From DASPNM01 sp035626515 (lineage in GTDB: Bacteria > Bacteroidota > Bacteroidia > Chitinophagales > Chitinophagaceae), in contig DASPNM010000020.1 of the NCBI GenBank assembly GCA_035626515.1, positions 6,322 through 70,321 of the forward strand: a DNA stretch of 64,000 nt, given 5' to 3'. Both the position numbers and the translations under genes were made by a program. A model generated the notes under the pieces. That model did no database searches. It was not told the DNA's origin and worked only from the letters and a program-made list of their open reading frames with translations. Position 1 is the first letter of the stretch. Each line of letters opens with the position of its first letter. This document shows positions 1-8,052 of the stretch, piece after piece.

Positions 1-1
1 C

Positions 2-505
2 CTTCCCGTACTGCTGATGGGTTATCTCAATCCTGTGTTGCAATTCGGCTTCGAGCGTTTTTGCGCAGCCGCCGCGTCGGCCGGCGTGGATGGCCTGATC
101 CTTCCCGACGTGCCGCTACGCGAATTTGAAACCCGGTACCGAAAGATCATTGAAGCGAACGGGCTCGATTTCGTTTACCTGGTAACGCCTGAAACCTCCG
201 CGCAGCGGGTTCGTGAGCTGGACCGTTCGAGCAGCGGTTTCCTTTACGCCGTCAGCAGTTCGTCCATTACGGGTGGAAGCAGGCCCCTCGCTGCCGTAAC
301 TGGCTATCTTTCACGACTGCGCGCAATGCAGCTCCACAATCCGTTGCTTGTCGGGTTCGGCATTGCCGATCGGCAGGCGTACTACCAGCTGTCGCAGACC
401 GCGGACGGCGTGGTGATTGGAAGCGCGTACATCCGCGCTATAAGCAATGCGACGAATGTTAATGAGGCCACAAAAACTTTCCTTTCATCAATATTAGGCC
501 GCTGA
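2..505 (+). CDS. trpA: Tryptophan synthase alpha subunit, C-terminal part (cut by window start)
   Basis: This is the carboxy-terminal two thirds of TrpA, the TIM-barrel subunit that cleaves indole-3-glycerol phosphate to indole and glyceraldehyde 3-phosphate for the TrpB partner. The frame is open to the first base of the window, so the catalytic Glu and Asp of the N-terminal part lie outside it. Visible family motifs are MGYLNPV, DGLILPDVPL, the P-x-T-x(4)-R region, GFLYAVS and, near the end, VGFGI followed by DGVVIGSA (phosphate-binding barrel end). The usual VSxxGxTG loop reads VSSSSITGG, a mild departure. Upstream trp genes are presumably just outside the window. Identification is secure; only the fragment is seen. 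Confidence 0.95.
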   Translation, partial: LPVLLMGYLNPVLQFGFERFCAAAASAGVDGLILPDVPLREFETRYRKIIEANGLDFVYLVTPETSAQRVRELDRSSSGFLYAVSSSSITGGSRPLAAVTGYLSRLRAMQLHNPLLVGFGIADRQAYYQLSQTADGVVIGSAYIRAISNATNVNEATKTFLSSILGR

Positions 506-530
506 GCCTCTGAACTTTCCCCGCATTAGT

Positions 531-538
531 TATTTTTG
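531..538 (+). promoter_or_regulatory. Bacteroidota -7 box (TATTTTTG)
   Basis: Exact match to the TAnnTTTG -7 element known from Bacteroides and Flavobacterium sigma factors. It ends six bases before the ATG at 545, so the transcript would start at or next to the start codon. It lies 26 bases after the trpA stop, which suggests an independent promoter. Confidence 0.6.
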
Positions 539-544
539 TGGTCT

Positions 545-1660
545 ATGAAATGGATCTGCCTCCTGTTCATCTTTGCCCCGATTCTTTCGCTGGCCCAACC
601 CAGCCAGAACGCAAAAGCAACAGCCCCGAAGGGCTTTACCATTACAGGTAAGGTGCCGGGCGTACCGGACGGAACAGAAGTCAGGCTGATTCGCAACGGG
701 GAAGCCACAGATCTGAAAACCGGGAAGACGGTAAAAGGAACATTTATCTTGAAAGGCTCCGTTTCAGAGCCGGCGCTCTGTTACCTCTATATCGGGCAGG
801 GCCGCCCGGTTGAAGTATTTGTTGAAAACAGCAACATAACGGTATTTCCCGACAAGGCAAAGCCCGGACAGTTCCAGGTTTCGGGTTCGGTAACGCACAA
901 AGAGTTTCGCGCTTTCGTGGACCGTGTGATCCCTCATCTGCAAAAGCAAAGCACGCTGGCGGCATCCATCAACGTAATGGCCGCGGGACCGGAACGCGAC
1001 GCGCAGATGCAACTCTACAACGAGGCTCAGAAAAAATTCCAGGATGAGATCGACAGCGCTGTGGCACGCAAACCCCGCTCGGTAGTGACGGCCTTTTTGC
1101 TTCAGATCACTGCGCAGTTTTATGAGGACGTAACGCGACTGGAGAACCGGTTTCTGAAACTTTCCGACAAGGTTAAGCAGTCCGATCAAGGCAAGCAGCT
1201 GGCAGCGCACATCCAGGAAAAAAAGATCGGGGCTGTAGGGACCATGGCCCTGGATTTCACGCAGCCCGATACAACGGGTCAGCCGGTTTCGCTCTCCTCA
1301 TTTCGCGGTAAATATGTGCTGATCGATTTCTGGGCAAGCTGGTGTGGTCCCTGCCGCGTGGAAAATCCGCACGTGGTGCACACATTCCGGAAATTCAGGG
1401 ACAAGAATTTCACCGTGCTGGGGGTGTCGCTCGACCGTCCCGGTCAAAAGGAAAAATGGATCCAGGCGATTCACGAGGACAGTCTCACGTGGACGCACGT
1501 CAGTGACCTCCAGTTCTGGGGCAACGCGGCTGCTAAGCTGTATCGCATCAATGCCATTCCGCAGAATCTTCTTGTTGATCCCGAAGGCCGCATTATAGCG
1601 CGCAATTTGCGGGGGGCCGATCTGGAAGTGAAGCTCTGCGAGATTTTGGGCTGCAATTAA
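545..1660 (+). CDS. DUF4369 / TlpA-like thioredoxin fusion, secreted
   Basis: A 371-residue envelope thiol-disulfide protein. The order is a signal peptide (about residues 1-18, ending SLAQ), a DUF4369 beta-rich domain (about 28-130), a helical linker, and a C-terminal AhpC/TSA-TlpA thioredoxin fold with the redox motif WCGPC near residues 266-270 and a cis-Pro region AIPQNLLVD. Bacteroidota encode many such fusions, thought to reduce periplasmic disulfides, and the substrate cannot be read from sequence. The ATG at 545 is preferred over the in-frame TTG at 536 because it starts the signal peptide directly and sits just after a TATTTTTG promoter box. It lies alone between trpA and the convergent pdxJ. 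Confidence 0.85.
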   Translation: MKWICLLFIFAPILSLAQPSQNAKATAPKGFTITGKVPGVPDGTEVRLIRNGEATDLKTGKTVKGTFILKGSVSEPALCYLYIGQGRPVEVFVENSNITVFPDKAKPGQFQVSGSVTHKEFRAFVDRVIPHLQKQSTLAASINVMAAGPERDAQMQLYNEAQKKFQDEIDSAVARKPRSVVTAFLLQITAQFYEDVTRLENRFLKLSDKVKQSDQGKQLAAHIQEKKIGAVGTMALDFTQPDTTGQPVSLSSFRGKYVLIDFWASWCGPCRVENPHVVHTFRKFRDKNFTVLGVSLDRPGQKEKWIQAIHEDSLTWTHVSDLQFWGNAAAKLYRINAIPQNLLVDPEGRIIARNLRGADLEVKLCEILGCN

Positions 1661-1669
1661 TCTCCTTCA

Positions 1670-2389
1670 TTATTCCAGCTGTCGCTTGTAAAGCTGGATC
1701 ACATTTTCTAAACCGAGGTATAATGCGTCGCAGATAAGCGCGTGCCCGATGCTCACTTCATCCAGCCACGGGATTTGCTGCTTTAGGTATTTCAGGTTAT
1801 GAAGATCCAGATCGTGGCCGGCGTTCAGTCCAAGACCCAACTCCTTTGCCCGTTGCGCTGCCTTCACATACGGTTTCGCCGCTTCCTCCTTTTTCCCCCG
1901 CCCAAACAATTTCGCATATGCTTCGGTATAGAGTTCCACGCGGTGGGCCGAGACCGCCGCGGCTCCTTCGACCATACGGGGGTCGGGATCTACAAAAAGC
2001 GATACGCGGATGCCCGCCTTCCTGAACAGGGAAACAATATCAGAGAGGTACTCGCGATGTTTGTGTGTATCCCACCCGTGATCACTGGTAAGCTGTCCCT
2101 GTTCATCCGGAACGAGCGTAACCTGGTGGGGTCGGGTTTCCAGCACAAGATCAATGAATTTCTGCTCCCTGCAGTTTCCCTCGATGTTGAATTCGGTTGT
2201 GATGACTTCGCGGATCTGCCGCACGTCGTCATAACGGATGTGGCGTTCATCAGGACGCGGGTGGACGGTGATGCCATCAGCGCCGAACTGCTGCGCGTCT
2301 ATGGCGGCTCGCAATACATCGGGGTTGTTCCCCCCACGGGAATTGCGCAGTGTGGCGAATTTGTTGATGTTGACTGAGAGCTTGGTCAT
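1670..2389 (-). CDS. pdxJ: Pyridoxine 5'-phosphate synthase
   Basis: PdxJ condenses 1-deoxy-D-xylulose 5-phosphate with 3-amino-1-hydroxyacetone phosphate to pyridoxine 5'-phosphate, the last step of DXP-dependent vitamin B6 synthesis. The protein is 239 residues, the usual family length. Signature elements are the N-terminal LSVNINKFATLRN, the ITVHPRPDERHI motif carrying the catalytic His, the NIEGN motif with the catalytic Glu, and LNAGHDL with the second His. The ATG at 2389 is chosen because an extension upstream adds about 20 residues absent from the family. It converges with the thioredoxin gene, nine bases apart, and no terminator hairpin is apparent between them. Confidence 0.95.
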   Translation of the reverse strand: MTKLSVNINKFATLRNSRGGNNPDVLRAAIDAQQFGADGITVHPRPDERHIRYDDVRQIREVITTEFNIEGNCREQKFIDLVLETRPHQVTLVPDEQGQLTSDHGWDTHKHREYLSDIVSLFRKAGIRVSLFVDPDPRMVEGAAAVSAHRVELYTEAYAKLFGRGKKEEAAKPYVKAAQRAKELGLGLNAGHDLDLHNLKYLKQQIPWLDEVSIGHALICDALYLGLENVIQLYKRQLE

Positions 2390-2473
2390 TGTTTTTTCCG
2401 GAAACGCAATTCCACGGTTAAAAAATTCGTTTTCACCCATCGGCTCCGGCAAAATTGGTCTGCCGCGAACCGC

Positions 2474-2869
2474 TTATGCTTTAATGGGCAGCTTCTGAGC
2501 CTCGAGGAAAGACATCCGGTCCCAGTATCCTCTTTGAAAGAGGATTTTTCCATTTTGCACACGAAAAAAGCCGCAGCCTCTCAAACCCGACGGATCCTTC
2601 CATTCAAGCATTCCCCACTCTCCATCCTCAAAAATATTTTCCACAATGCAGACCATTTCAAACTGCGCGAATTCGCGCTGAAACATGCTCAGGATCGCTT
2701 TTCTTCCCCTTACGGGACGGTTTACCACCTGGTGGTTGACGGCTTTCGGGTGGTAGAGTTCGCCCAGTGCCGGTACATCGCGGCTATTAAACGCCTCAAC
2801 CCATTTTTCGATAGTCTTTTTTGGGGTCTTCGGACCGGCGTCGTTTTTTTTGCTTTTAGGCCGTGCCAT
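2474..2869 (-). CDS. SnoaL/NTF2-like domain protein
   Basis: A 131-residue cytosolic protein with a Lys-rich N-terminal tail (about residues 1-18), followed by an NTF2/SnoaL-like alpha+beta cone. Recognisable elements are the first helix KWVEAFNSRDVPAL, the HPKAVNHQV strand region and the closing GKILFQRGYWDR. Members act as small hydrolases, isomerases, cyclases or simple binding modules, so no reaction can be assigned. The ATG at 2869 is 14 bases downstream of the stop of the DUF2452 gene on the same strand, so the two are probably co-transcribed. Confidence 0.75.
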   Translation of the reverse strand: MARPKSKKNDAGPKTPKKTIEKWVEAFNSRDVPALGELYHPKAVNHQVVNRPVRGRKAILSMFQREFAQFEMVCIVENIFEDGEWGMLEWKDPSGLRGCGFFRVQNGKILFQRGYWDRMSFLEAQKLPIKA

Positions 2870-2883
2870 ATTGTTGTCGAAAG

Positions 2884-3675
2884 TTAAGGAAGTTCGCTCC
2901 AGGTATGGTCCGCGAGCAACCGCACGGCCGCCACGAATCGTTTGAAAGGCCCCTGTTTTCCCCATTCACCCGGGGCGATGAGCGAAAGAATATGGCTGCC
3001 GTCGTTTTTTTCATATAAGTAATAAACCTGCCCGATGTTGGGCTTAAAATTCAGCTTGGCTTCATAGATCATCATCGAAAGGTCTTTCCGTTTTTGAATT
3101 TCCTGGGCCTGCAGCGCGAGCAGCTCGATTTGCCGGCGAATTTGTTCAAGTTGCATGTTGGTCTGCTCTTCCATTGCAGTCAGCGCCTTGTGCCGGATCA
3201 TGCCTTCTTCCGTTGGACGAATGAGGGCGCCGGCGACCGAAGCGGAATAGGGAAGTACGCTCAGCTGGCGGTGGTAATACTCGGTGTTGCTGTAGCCCGG
3301 TCCGTCCTGCCTTAATCCCTGCTGCGTCAGCCGCAGGTAGCCGTTAGGCATAATCTCGTGCTGCACGTGCAGGAGCGCGATTCCGTCACGGTAAAAATGG
3401 ATCTCAAAATTGATGCTGTCTGCAAATCGGGCTTGTACTCGGTCGGCCAGGGACCGGTCTGGGAAATCATGCATCTCACCATTCGCAGAAATCGTAAACT
3501 GGGATTCAAAAGCCTGGCCGGAGAGGGACACCCAGTTATGCGTGATCTGGAGCGTACGCTCCCCACGGACGATCTCGATCTTGTAGGTACCGCTTCGAGG
3601 CCGTTCCCCAAACTCGTAGTTGCCTTTCTCCGGAAATAATTGCCAGGAGCCCAGGAAATTGTATGCCTGCACCAT
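2884..3675 (-). CDS. DUF2452 family protein with N-terminal beta domain
   Basis: A 263-residue protein. Roughly the first 115 residues look like a beta-rich, lipocalin-like domain (repeated short strands such as GTYKIEIVRG and FEIHFYRDG). The C-terminal half matches DUF2452 as I know it from Bacteroidota: PYSASVAGALIRPTEEGMI, a long Gln/Glu-rich amphipathic helix (about 165-205), then NFKPNIGQVYYLYEK. Function is unknown and no signal peptide is present, so it is probably cytosolic. The ATG at 3675 is preferred to the upstream TTG at 3696. A near-consensus AATCTTTG lies about ten bases before it. Confidence 0.7.
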   Translation of the reverse strand: MVQAYNFLGSWQLFPEKGNYEFGERPRSGTYKIEIVRGERTLQITHNWVSLSGQAFESQFTISANGEMHDFPDRSLADRVQARFADSINFEIHFYRDGIALLHVQHEIMPNGYLRLTQQGLRQDGPGYSNTEYYHRQLSVLPYSASVAGALIRPTEEGMIRHKALTAMEEQTNMQLEQIRRQIELLALQAQEIQKRKDLSMMIYEAKLNFKPNIGQVYYLYEKNDGSHILSLIAPGEWGKQGPFKRFVAAVRLLADHTWSELP

Positions 3676-3720
3676 GTCCGAGGCGCAAAGATTCAATTTT
3701 CCGTTGATACGGTTTTACAA

Positions 3721-3779
3721 TGAATGATGAGCGATGAGTATGAGTGGTGGGAATGAGTAAACAGTGATGAGTAATGCGT
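3721..3779. repeat. Degenerate 7-bp tandem tract (GATGAGT-like)
   Basis: About eight consecutive heptads resembling GATGAGC, GATGAGT, ATGAGTG and ATGAGTA, with 1-3 mismatches per unit and the phase largely kept. It lies in the gap between two leftward genes and is next to a 10-bp-period tract. Confidence 0.75.
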
Positions 3780-3790
3780 GGGCGGCTTTG

Positions 3791-3840
3791 TTGATCAATT
3801 GAACCACCTTAAACAACCTTCCACAACTTTCAACTCTGCC
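3791..3840. repeat. Degenerate 10-bp tandem tract (GTTGAAGGTT-like)
   Basis: Five decads on the plus strand, for example GAACCACCTT, AAACAACCTT and CCACAACTTT. On the minus strand this reads as GTTG-beginning decads. The tract ends four bases from the stop codon of the leftward gene at 3845-4120, so it would be the start of that gene's 3' untranslated region. Confidence 0.75.
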
Positions 3841-3844
3841 TTCT

Positions 3845-4120
3845 CTAAGACGCCTGCCGCAGTTCCTCCTCGATCAGGCTGTTTAGGTTGCTTTCGCTGT
3901 TAATAATCCAGGAGGGAAGTTGCGCGGGCAGGATCTTCCAGCCATCTGCTTCGTGGCGCATGCGGAAAATGATCCGGTTCCCCCGGTCATCCACCACGTC
4001 CACCGAAAACAGCGTCTCACTGTTCTCCCCGCGGAATTTTCTGAAGTTGAATTCCCTCAATCTTCCTTCCGCCTTTACGAGCCGGGTAAATTGTATGTTT
4101 TTGACGAAGTTGAATTCCAT
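3845..4120 (-). CDS. Small conserved-looking protein of unknown function
   Basis: A 91-residue protein I do not recognise. It shows a basic N-terminal segment (VKAEGRLREFNFRKFRG), two beta-like segments (ETLFSVDVVDD and RIIFRMRHEADGWKI) and a Glu-rich C-terminal helix (NLNSLIEEELRQ). There is no signal peptide or membrane segment. The layout resembles a small single-domain ligand-binding or adaptor protein, but no function can be given. An in-frame ATG at 4174 would add 18 residues; the inner ATG at 4120 is preferred because the extension is low-complexity basic sequence. Confidence 0.5.
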   Translation of the reverse strand: MEFNFVKNIQFTRLVKAEGRLREFNFRKFRGENSETLFSVDVVDDRGNRIIFRMRHEADGWKILPAQLPSWIINSESNLNSLIEEELRQAS

Positions 4121-4270
4121 GTGTCTCGGACTATGTTGTCGACCGTGCAATTTATGTGCTATTGACAGGCGCATTTGTTATACAGTTGCCAATAAGTTGA
4201 CTTTGACAATCCACGGGCCGGCGTTGGGGACTCCGTGGAAATATTTCCTCACCGGAAAGAATTCTTTACA

Positions 4271-4510
4271 TTAATAATTTTCTTCAAAGCAGCCGAAATT
4301 CTCCAGGTCGCCATAGCCCAGCTCGTACTTCCGGGAGACGGCCGCCATCCGGTTATGGCTGGTTACCGGGTCGATTTCCACCGTTTCCAAAGCGGCCGCC
4401 TGGCCGTTTATCCGGATCATGAAGTCCATGCAGATCTCGGCGTTCGACTTCAGGTAGTTATTTATATCGTGCACAGCTGTTCTGGCAGAGTGCAGGAAAT
4501 GATTGAGCAT
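4271..4510 (-). CDS. Hypothetical small protein
   Basis: A 79-residue reading frame from the ATG at 4510. An in-frame GTG at 4594 would extend it by 28 residues that include a CHSC motif. The sequence is mildly acidic, ends in a Glu/Asn-rich tail (GDLENFGCFEENY) and has no signal peptide. A longer overlapping frame on the other strand (4235-4816) runs into the true start of the next gene and is less convincing. I cannot assign a family; this is a weak call based on reading-frame composition and position. Confidence 0.4.
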   Translation of the reverse strand: MLNHFLHSARTAVHDINNYLKSNAEICMDFMIRINGQAAALETVEIDPVTSHNRMAAVSRKYELGYGDLENFGCFEENY

Positions 4511-4670
4511 GGCAAGGGATTTCGGGCTAACATTGAAAAAAACATGCCAGCAGCTGTGGCACCGGTCCGTGTGCGAAATTCCGGACTTGTCCACAGTTTA
4601 TGCCCGGCAGTCCTGCCATTTTTAACAACGCCGATCCGGAATTCTCTCTATTTTACGCGCAATTGTCCTT

Positions 4671-5174
4671 ATGAACCGGTTTCTTCCATTCTTCATCTTT
4701 CTTTCGGCTCTCGCAAATGCGCAGGACAGCGCGCGCCTCGATTGTTCGCTCGTCCGCGAAACCGATCCCTACACGAAAGAAGTAAGCCTGTCGACCGGTT
4801 TTTTCGAAGTCCGTAACGCTTCCATAGATATGAGCGCCAACCGCCACGAGTTCGACATATTTTTTACGGTTTCGGGTTCCGAGAAATGCTTCGATCTCAA
4901 TTCCACCGCGGTGATTTATTTTGAAGGGAGCAAAATGAAATTTACGGCGCGGAACGGGGGCACGATGAACTGCGATGGCTACTTCCACATCGTCTTCAAG
5001 AATTCCGCTTCGATTCCTTCCCTGTTACAGAAAATGAGCACGCAGTCCATTTCCCAAATCGTGCTCACCGGGAGCAACAGGAAAGAAACGGTTATCACAC
5101 TGGGTGAAGACTCGCAAAAATTCCGACACTTCCTCGCCTGCGTGGTGCAGGAAGGACGCCGCCTGCCGAAGTAA
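4671..5174 (+). CDS. Secreted protein of unknown function
   Basis: A 167-residue protein with a clear signal peptide (FLPFFIFLSALANAQ, cleavage after ANA near residue 17) and a beta-rich mature part. Two cysteines, in the segments SEKCFDLN and TMNCDGYF, could form a disulfide, and a third precedes the Lys/Arg-rich C-terminus. It resembles the many exported single-domain proteins of Chitinophagaceae without a named family. The gene is monocistronic and convergent with the small membrane protein that follows, three bases away. Role not inferable. Confidence 0.65.
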   Translation: MNRFLPFFIFLSALANAQDSARLDCSLVRETDPYTKEVSLSTGFFEVRNASIDMSANRHEFDIFFTVSGSEKCFDLNSTAVIYFEGSKMKFTARNGGTMNCDGYFHIVFKNSASIPSLLQKMSTQSISQIVLTGSNRKETVITLGEDSQKFRHFLACVVQEGRRLPK

Positions 5175-5176
5175 TT

Positions 5177-5320
5177 TTAGCTTGGAGATTGCAGCAGGAA
5201 GTAGAGGCTTACGGTACCGAAAAGCAGAAAGAACAGCAGCATCAGAATGGAGAGCCGGCCCGCGTAATCGTCTGCATACTTTTTCTTCAGCCGGCTTAGT
5301 TTCTTGTAAATGGATTTCAT
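5177..5320 (-). CDS. Small single-pass membrane protein
   Basis: A 47-residue protein. It has a strongly basic amphipathic N-terminus (KSIYKKLSRLKKKYADD, residues 2-18), then one hydrophobic helix (about 22-42, LSILMLLFFLLFGTVSLYFL) and a short tail. The positive-inside rule puts the N-terminus in the cytoplasm. The ATG at 5320 is used because the upstream in-frame extension is not membrane-protein-like. A TATTTTTA sequence about 22 bases upstream is a near match to the phylum's -7 box. Function unknown. Confidence 0.5.
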   Translation of the reverse strand: MKSIYKKLSRLKKKYADDYAGRLSILMLLFFLLFGTVSLYFLLQSPS

Positions 5321-5417
5321 AGGGTCGTTTTCCCGACGAGGTAAAAATAGTGTGCCAATCTGCGGGAGCACAATAGTTTTCCCAACAGTTGTGTATATCT
5401 CCTTGGGTATTGCCCGA

Positions 5418-5684
5418 TCATTCGCCAAGAAGATCCCAGGGCGTGGTCTTTTTATCTTCGGGAATTTCCTTTTTCAACTTTTCCGAGGCATCCTCTACCC
5501 GGGCGTCGGGATTATGTTCCCGTTGCGCATCGAGATCTACCGCCTCGGGTCCAATCACAACGTCGCGGATGTCTTCATCCGTGATCACGTGGTGGCGGTT
5601 GCGCAAATGTTCCCGCACTTTTTGCTTCGAAGTGACTTTTTTCTTCTTAGGCGCAGGTTTCCTGTTGTGTTCGGGCCTGTTCAT
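5418..5684 (-). CDS. Small basic/charged protein of unknown function
   Basis: An 88-residue highly charged protein. The N-terminal third is strongly basic (NRKPAPKKKKVTSKQKVREHLRNRHH), the middle (ITDEDIRDVVIGPE) is acidic, and the C-terminus (EKLKKEIPEDKKTTPWDLL) is helical. It is probably cytosolic and possibly nucleic-acid binding by charge alone. No family recognised. The ATG at 5684 is selected over an upstream extension lacking such composition. It lies 97 bases upstream of the small membrane protein on the same strand. Confidence 0.5.
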   Translation of the reverse strand: MNRPEHNRKPAPKKKKVTSKQKVREHLRNRHHVITDEDIRDVVIGPEAVDLDAQREHNPDARVEDASEKLKKEIPEDKKTTPWDLLGE

Positions 5685-6044
5685 ATGGATGTTTTCAGAT
5701 ACTAGTCGCAAAATGATGCCAGTCCCATGACCGGTCACTGAAAATATTACCTCGAAAAAAATCTTAAACTAAAAGGGCTTGTTAGACTGGAGCTGTGTGT
5801 GTCAGCGGCATCGCCGGCTGGTGGCCTGCAGCGGGTCGCTGTGACGGTGCGAATTGGCTTCGAAGATTTTGAATCAGGCCTAATAAGCACCCGCCGTTGC
5901 CCCTCGGTCTGAAAATCGCATGTTCAGCCGGGTGCTGTGCTCGTGCCAGGTAACCCGGTCACCAGTCAGATGTCTTTGCGGTTTTTTTCGCGGTTCACAG
6001 CGTAACTGCATGGTTTTTGGGACAGATCGGGTAAAACTGATTCT
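5685..6044. other. Intergenic stretch without a convincing gene
   Basis: About 360 bases between the start of a leftward small gene and the start of the rightward YceI gene. Short frames are present on the minus strand but only as shadows crossing into yceI. No exact TAnnTTTG box, terminator or repeat tract was found. The segment must contain two divergent promoters that I cannot pinpoint. Confidence 0.5.
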
Positions 6045-6704
6045 ATGAAAAGGTGGTTCGTACCCGGGGTGGCGGCGCTGTTTTTCGTCGGATGCGCCAA
6101 CGCACCGAAAGGTGATGAGGCCCGGATCTCGGAAAAGCAGCAGGTTGCCGAAGGCGGTGGGGAAATTTTCGTGGTCGACACCGCGGAGTCGCGGGTGAAG
6201 TTTACCGGCCATGGAGTTGGCAAAAATCACGTTGGGCGCTTTACGCTAGGCTCAGGCCAGCTAACTATTAAAGGCAACGAGATCAGCAGCGGCAGCTTCG
6301 TGATCAACATCCGTTCGATGCAGCTCGACAGCAAGGAAAACATGTTTGCCGGCAAGCTCGGCCCACACCTGATGAGCGGCGATTTCTTTGATGCAGATAA
6401 ATTCGGCAGTGCCCGCTTCGAAATTACCGGTGTCGAGCCTTATCGCCCCGACGCGGCGGACACGTCCATTGTGGAGGGAGCCAACTTTCGCGTCAGCGGG
6501 AATTTCACCTTGAAAGACGTTACCCGGAACATCAGTTTCCCGGCACGCGTCGATCTGGACGGTGACCAGGTCCGTGCCAAAGCGAATTTCGATATTGACA
6601 GGACGGACTGGAATATGAATTACGGTAACGACAAAACGTTGAAGGATAAGTTCATTTCCGAGAAAGTGAACATCGAGCTGGATTTGGAAGCCCGAAAGCA
6701 ATGA
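6045..6704 (+). CDS. YceI-family lipoprotein
   Basis: A 219-residue lipoprotein: signal peptide with lipobox (LFFVGCAN, Cys near residue 17) followed by a YceI lipocalin-like barrel. Family hallmarks are the opening VDTAESRVKFTGHGVG, the GSFVINIRSMQLD strand with LGPHLMSGDFFDADKFGSARFEITGV, the FRVSGNFTLKDVTRNISFPA hairpin, and the terminal FDIDRTDWNMNYG. YceI proteins bind long-chain isoprenoids or amides, and in some species are stress-induced. Here a periplasm-facing lipid anchor is predicted. It is separated from the next gene by a strong intrinsic terminator, so it is probably transcribed alone. Confidence 0.9.
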   Translation: MKRWFVPGVAALFFVGCANAPKGDEARISEKQQVAEGGGEIFVVDTAESRVKFTGHGVGKNHVGRFTLGSGQLTIKGNEISSGSFVINIRSMQLDSKENMFAGKLGPHLMSGDFFDADKFGSARFEITGVEPYRPDAADTSIVEGANFRVSGNFTLKDVTRNISFPARVDLDGDQVRAKANFDIDRTDWNMNYGNDKTLKDKFISEKVNIELDLEARKQ

Positions 6705-6750
6705 TTTTCGCAGTTCGTCAAGAATTTGGAATCGTAAGGCCAACCCTTGA

Positions 6751-6758
6751 TAATTTTG
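6751..6758 (+). promoter_or_regulatory. -7 box TAATTTTG placed directly before a terminator hairpin
   Basis: Exact TAnnTTTG element two bases upstream of the terminator hairpin of the preceding gene. A transcript initiating about five bases downstream would begin inside the left arm of the hairpin and so escape it, while read-through RNA from yceI would be terminated. Confidence 0.5.
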
Positions 6759-6760
6759 CC

Positions 6761-6791
6761 GCGTTCCTGCACTAGTGCGGGAACGCTTTTT
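6761..6791 (+). terminator. Rho-independent terminator after the YceI gene
   Basis: Arms GCGTTCCTGCAC and GTGCGGGAACGC (6761-6772 and 6775-6786) pair over 12 positions with one G-U, followed by TTTTTC. It lies 57 bases after the yceI stop. Confidence 0.85.
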
Positions 6792-6811
6792 CATTATTTA
6801 ACTGTTCGGAT

Positions 6812-8047
6812 ATGTTGAAAACAATTACCTGCCTTGGAATCCTCGGCGCCTTCGTTTCTGCCACCTGCAATCCGCGAAACACCGGCGCCTCTGGCGGAGG
6901 TGATACGAGTACGGCCAAACCTGTTGAAACGCGGCCGGCAAATACGAGTTACAAACCGGCGTTTGCGGGGCAGACGCGGGCGGGCGGCGTGACAACCAGC
7001 ACGCCTTATTCGGTTTCTGTAGTGACTGACGATCTCGATCGGCCCTGGGGCATTGCGGTTCTTCCGGACGGCCGGCTGCTTGTTACAGAAAAAGGGGGAA
7101 CTATCCGCATCGTCACTACATCCGGCAATGTGTCCGCTGCAATTACAGGGGTCCCGGCAGTGAATGCGGGAGGCCAGGGGGGATTGCTGGGACTCACATT
7201 GGATCCCGATTTCTCGCGAAACCGCTTGGTCTATTGGGTATTTTCAGAACGTATCACCGACGGTAACCTCACGGCGGTTGCAAAAGCGCGTCTATCCGCT
7301 GACGAACGCAGTATGGAAAATGCAACGGTGATCTACCGCGCCATTCCGGCGTACCGTGGAACCTTGCATTATGGTGGCAGAGTCGTTTTTGATCAGGCGG
7401 GCAACCTGATCTTGAGCACCGGCGAACGTTCCGACCTGGCCACGCGTCCGCAGGCTCAATGGTTGAATTCGGCGCTGGGCAAGCTGGTTCGCATCACCAA
7501 GGAGGGAAAGCCGGCCGCCGGAAATCCGTTCTTAAATCGGCCCGACGTGCTGCCCGAGATATACACTTACGGACATCGCAACACCCAGGGTCTCGCATTT
7601 CACCCTGAAACAGGGGATCTCTGGCAAAACGAATTCGGTCCGCGCGGCGGCGATGAACTCAACCTGATCCGTGCCGGGAAAAACTACGGCTGGCCGGTGA
7701 TTACCTATGGTGTCGAATACGGCGGCGGCACTATTGGGCAGGGCATCACTCAAAAAGAGGGCATGGAGCAGCCCGTTTACTACTGGGATCCGGTGTTGTC
7801 ACCCAGCGGGATGTGCTTTTACACCGGTTCGGAAATTCCGGAATGGAAGAACAATTTATTCATCACCGGGCTGAACAGCAATCACATCGCGCGGCTGGTG
7901 ATCCGGAACAACCGGGTAGTGGGAGAGGAGCGGTTGCTCAGCAGAGAAGGACAACGATTCCGCGACGTGCAACAGGGCCGGGACGGGGCGCTGTACGCGG
8001 TTACGGATGAAGGGAGGCTGTACAGGATTGGTCGGAAAAGTCAGTAA
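6812..8047 (+). CDS. PQQ-dependent sugar dehydrogenase (glucose/sorbosone dehydrogenase family) lipoprotein
   Basis: A 411-residue exported protein with a signal peptide and probable lipobox (VSATCN, Cys near residue 19), a Thr/Ser/Pro linker to about residue 65, and a six-bladed soluble quinoprotein beta-propeller. Family motifs are LDRPWGIAVLPDGRLLVTEK, GGQGGLLGLTLDPDF, LHYGGRVVFD, the TYGHRNTQGLAFHP Ca/PQQ region, the WQNEFGPRGGDELNLI motif, NYGWPVITYG and YYWDPVLSPSGMCFY. Such enzymes (YliI/Asd type) oxidise aldose sugars with PQQ. PQQ biosynthesis genes are not in this window, so cofactor supply is unknown. It has its own -7 box and no operon partner. Confidence 0.9.
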   Translation: MLKTITCLGILGAFVSATCNPRNTGASGGGDTSTAKPVETRPANTSYKPAFAGQTRAGGVTTSTPYSVSVVTDDLDRPWGIAVLPDGRLLVTEKGGTIRIVTTSGNVSAAITGVPAVNAGGQGGLLGLTLDPDFSRNRLVYWVFSERITDGNLTAVAKARLSADERSMENATVIYRAIPAYRGTLHYGGRVVFDQAGNLILSTGERSDLATRPQAQWLNSALGKLVRITKEGKPAAGNPFLNRPDVLPEIYTYGHRNTQGLAFHPETGDLWQNEFGPRGGDELNLIRAGKNYGWPVITYGVEYGGGTIGQGITQKEGMEQPVYYWDPVLSPSGMCFYTGSEIPEWKNNLFITGLNSNHIARLVIRNNRVVGEERLLSREGQRFRDVQQGRDGALYAVTDEGRLYRIGRKSQ

Positions 8048-8052
8048 AGACA

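Noticed and set aside
4235..4816. Plus-strand frame of 193 codons overlapping two genes
   Set aside because: It runs through the start of the secreted protein gene at 4671 and lacks a signal or domain; the separate genes explain the region better.
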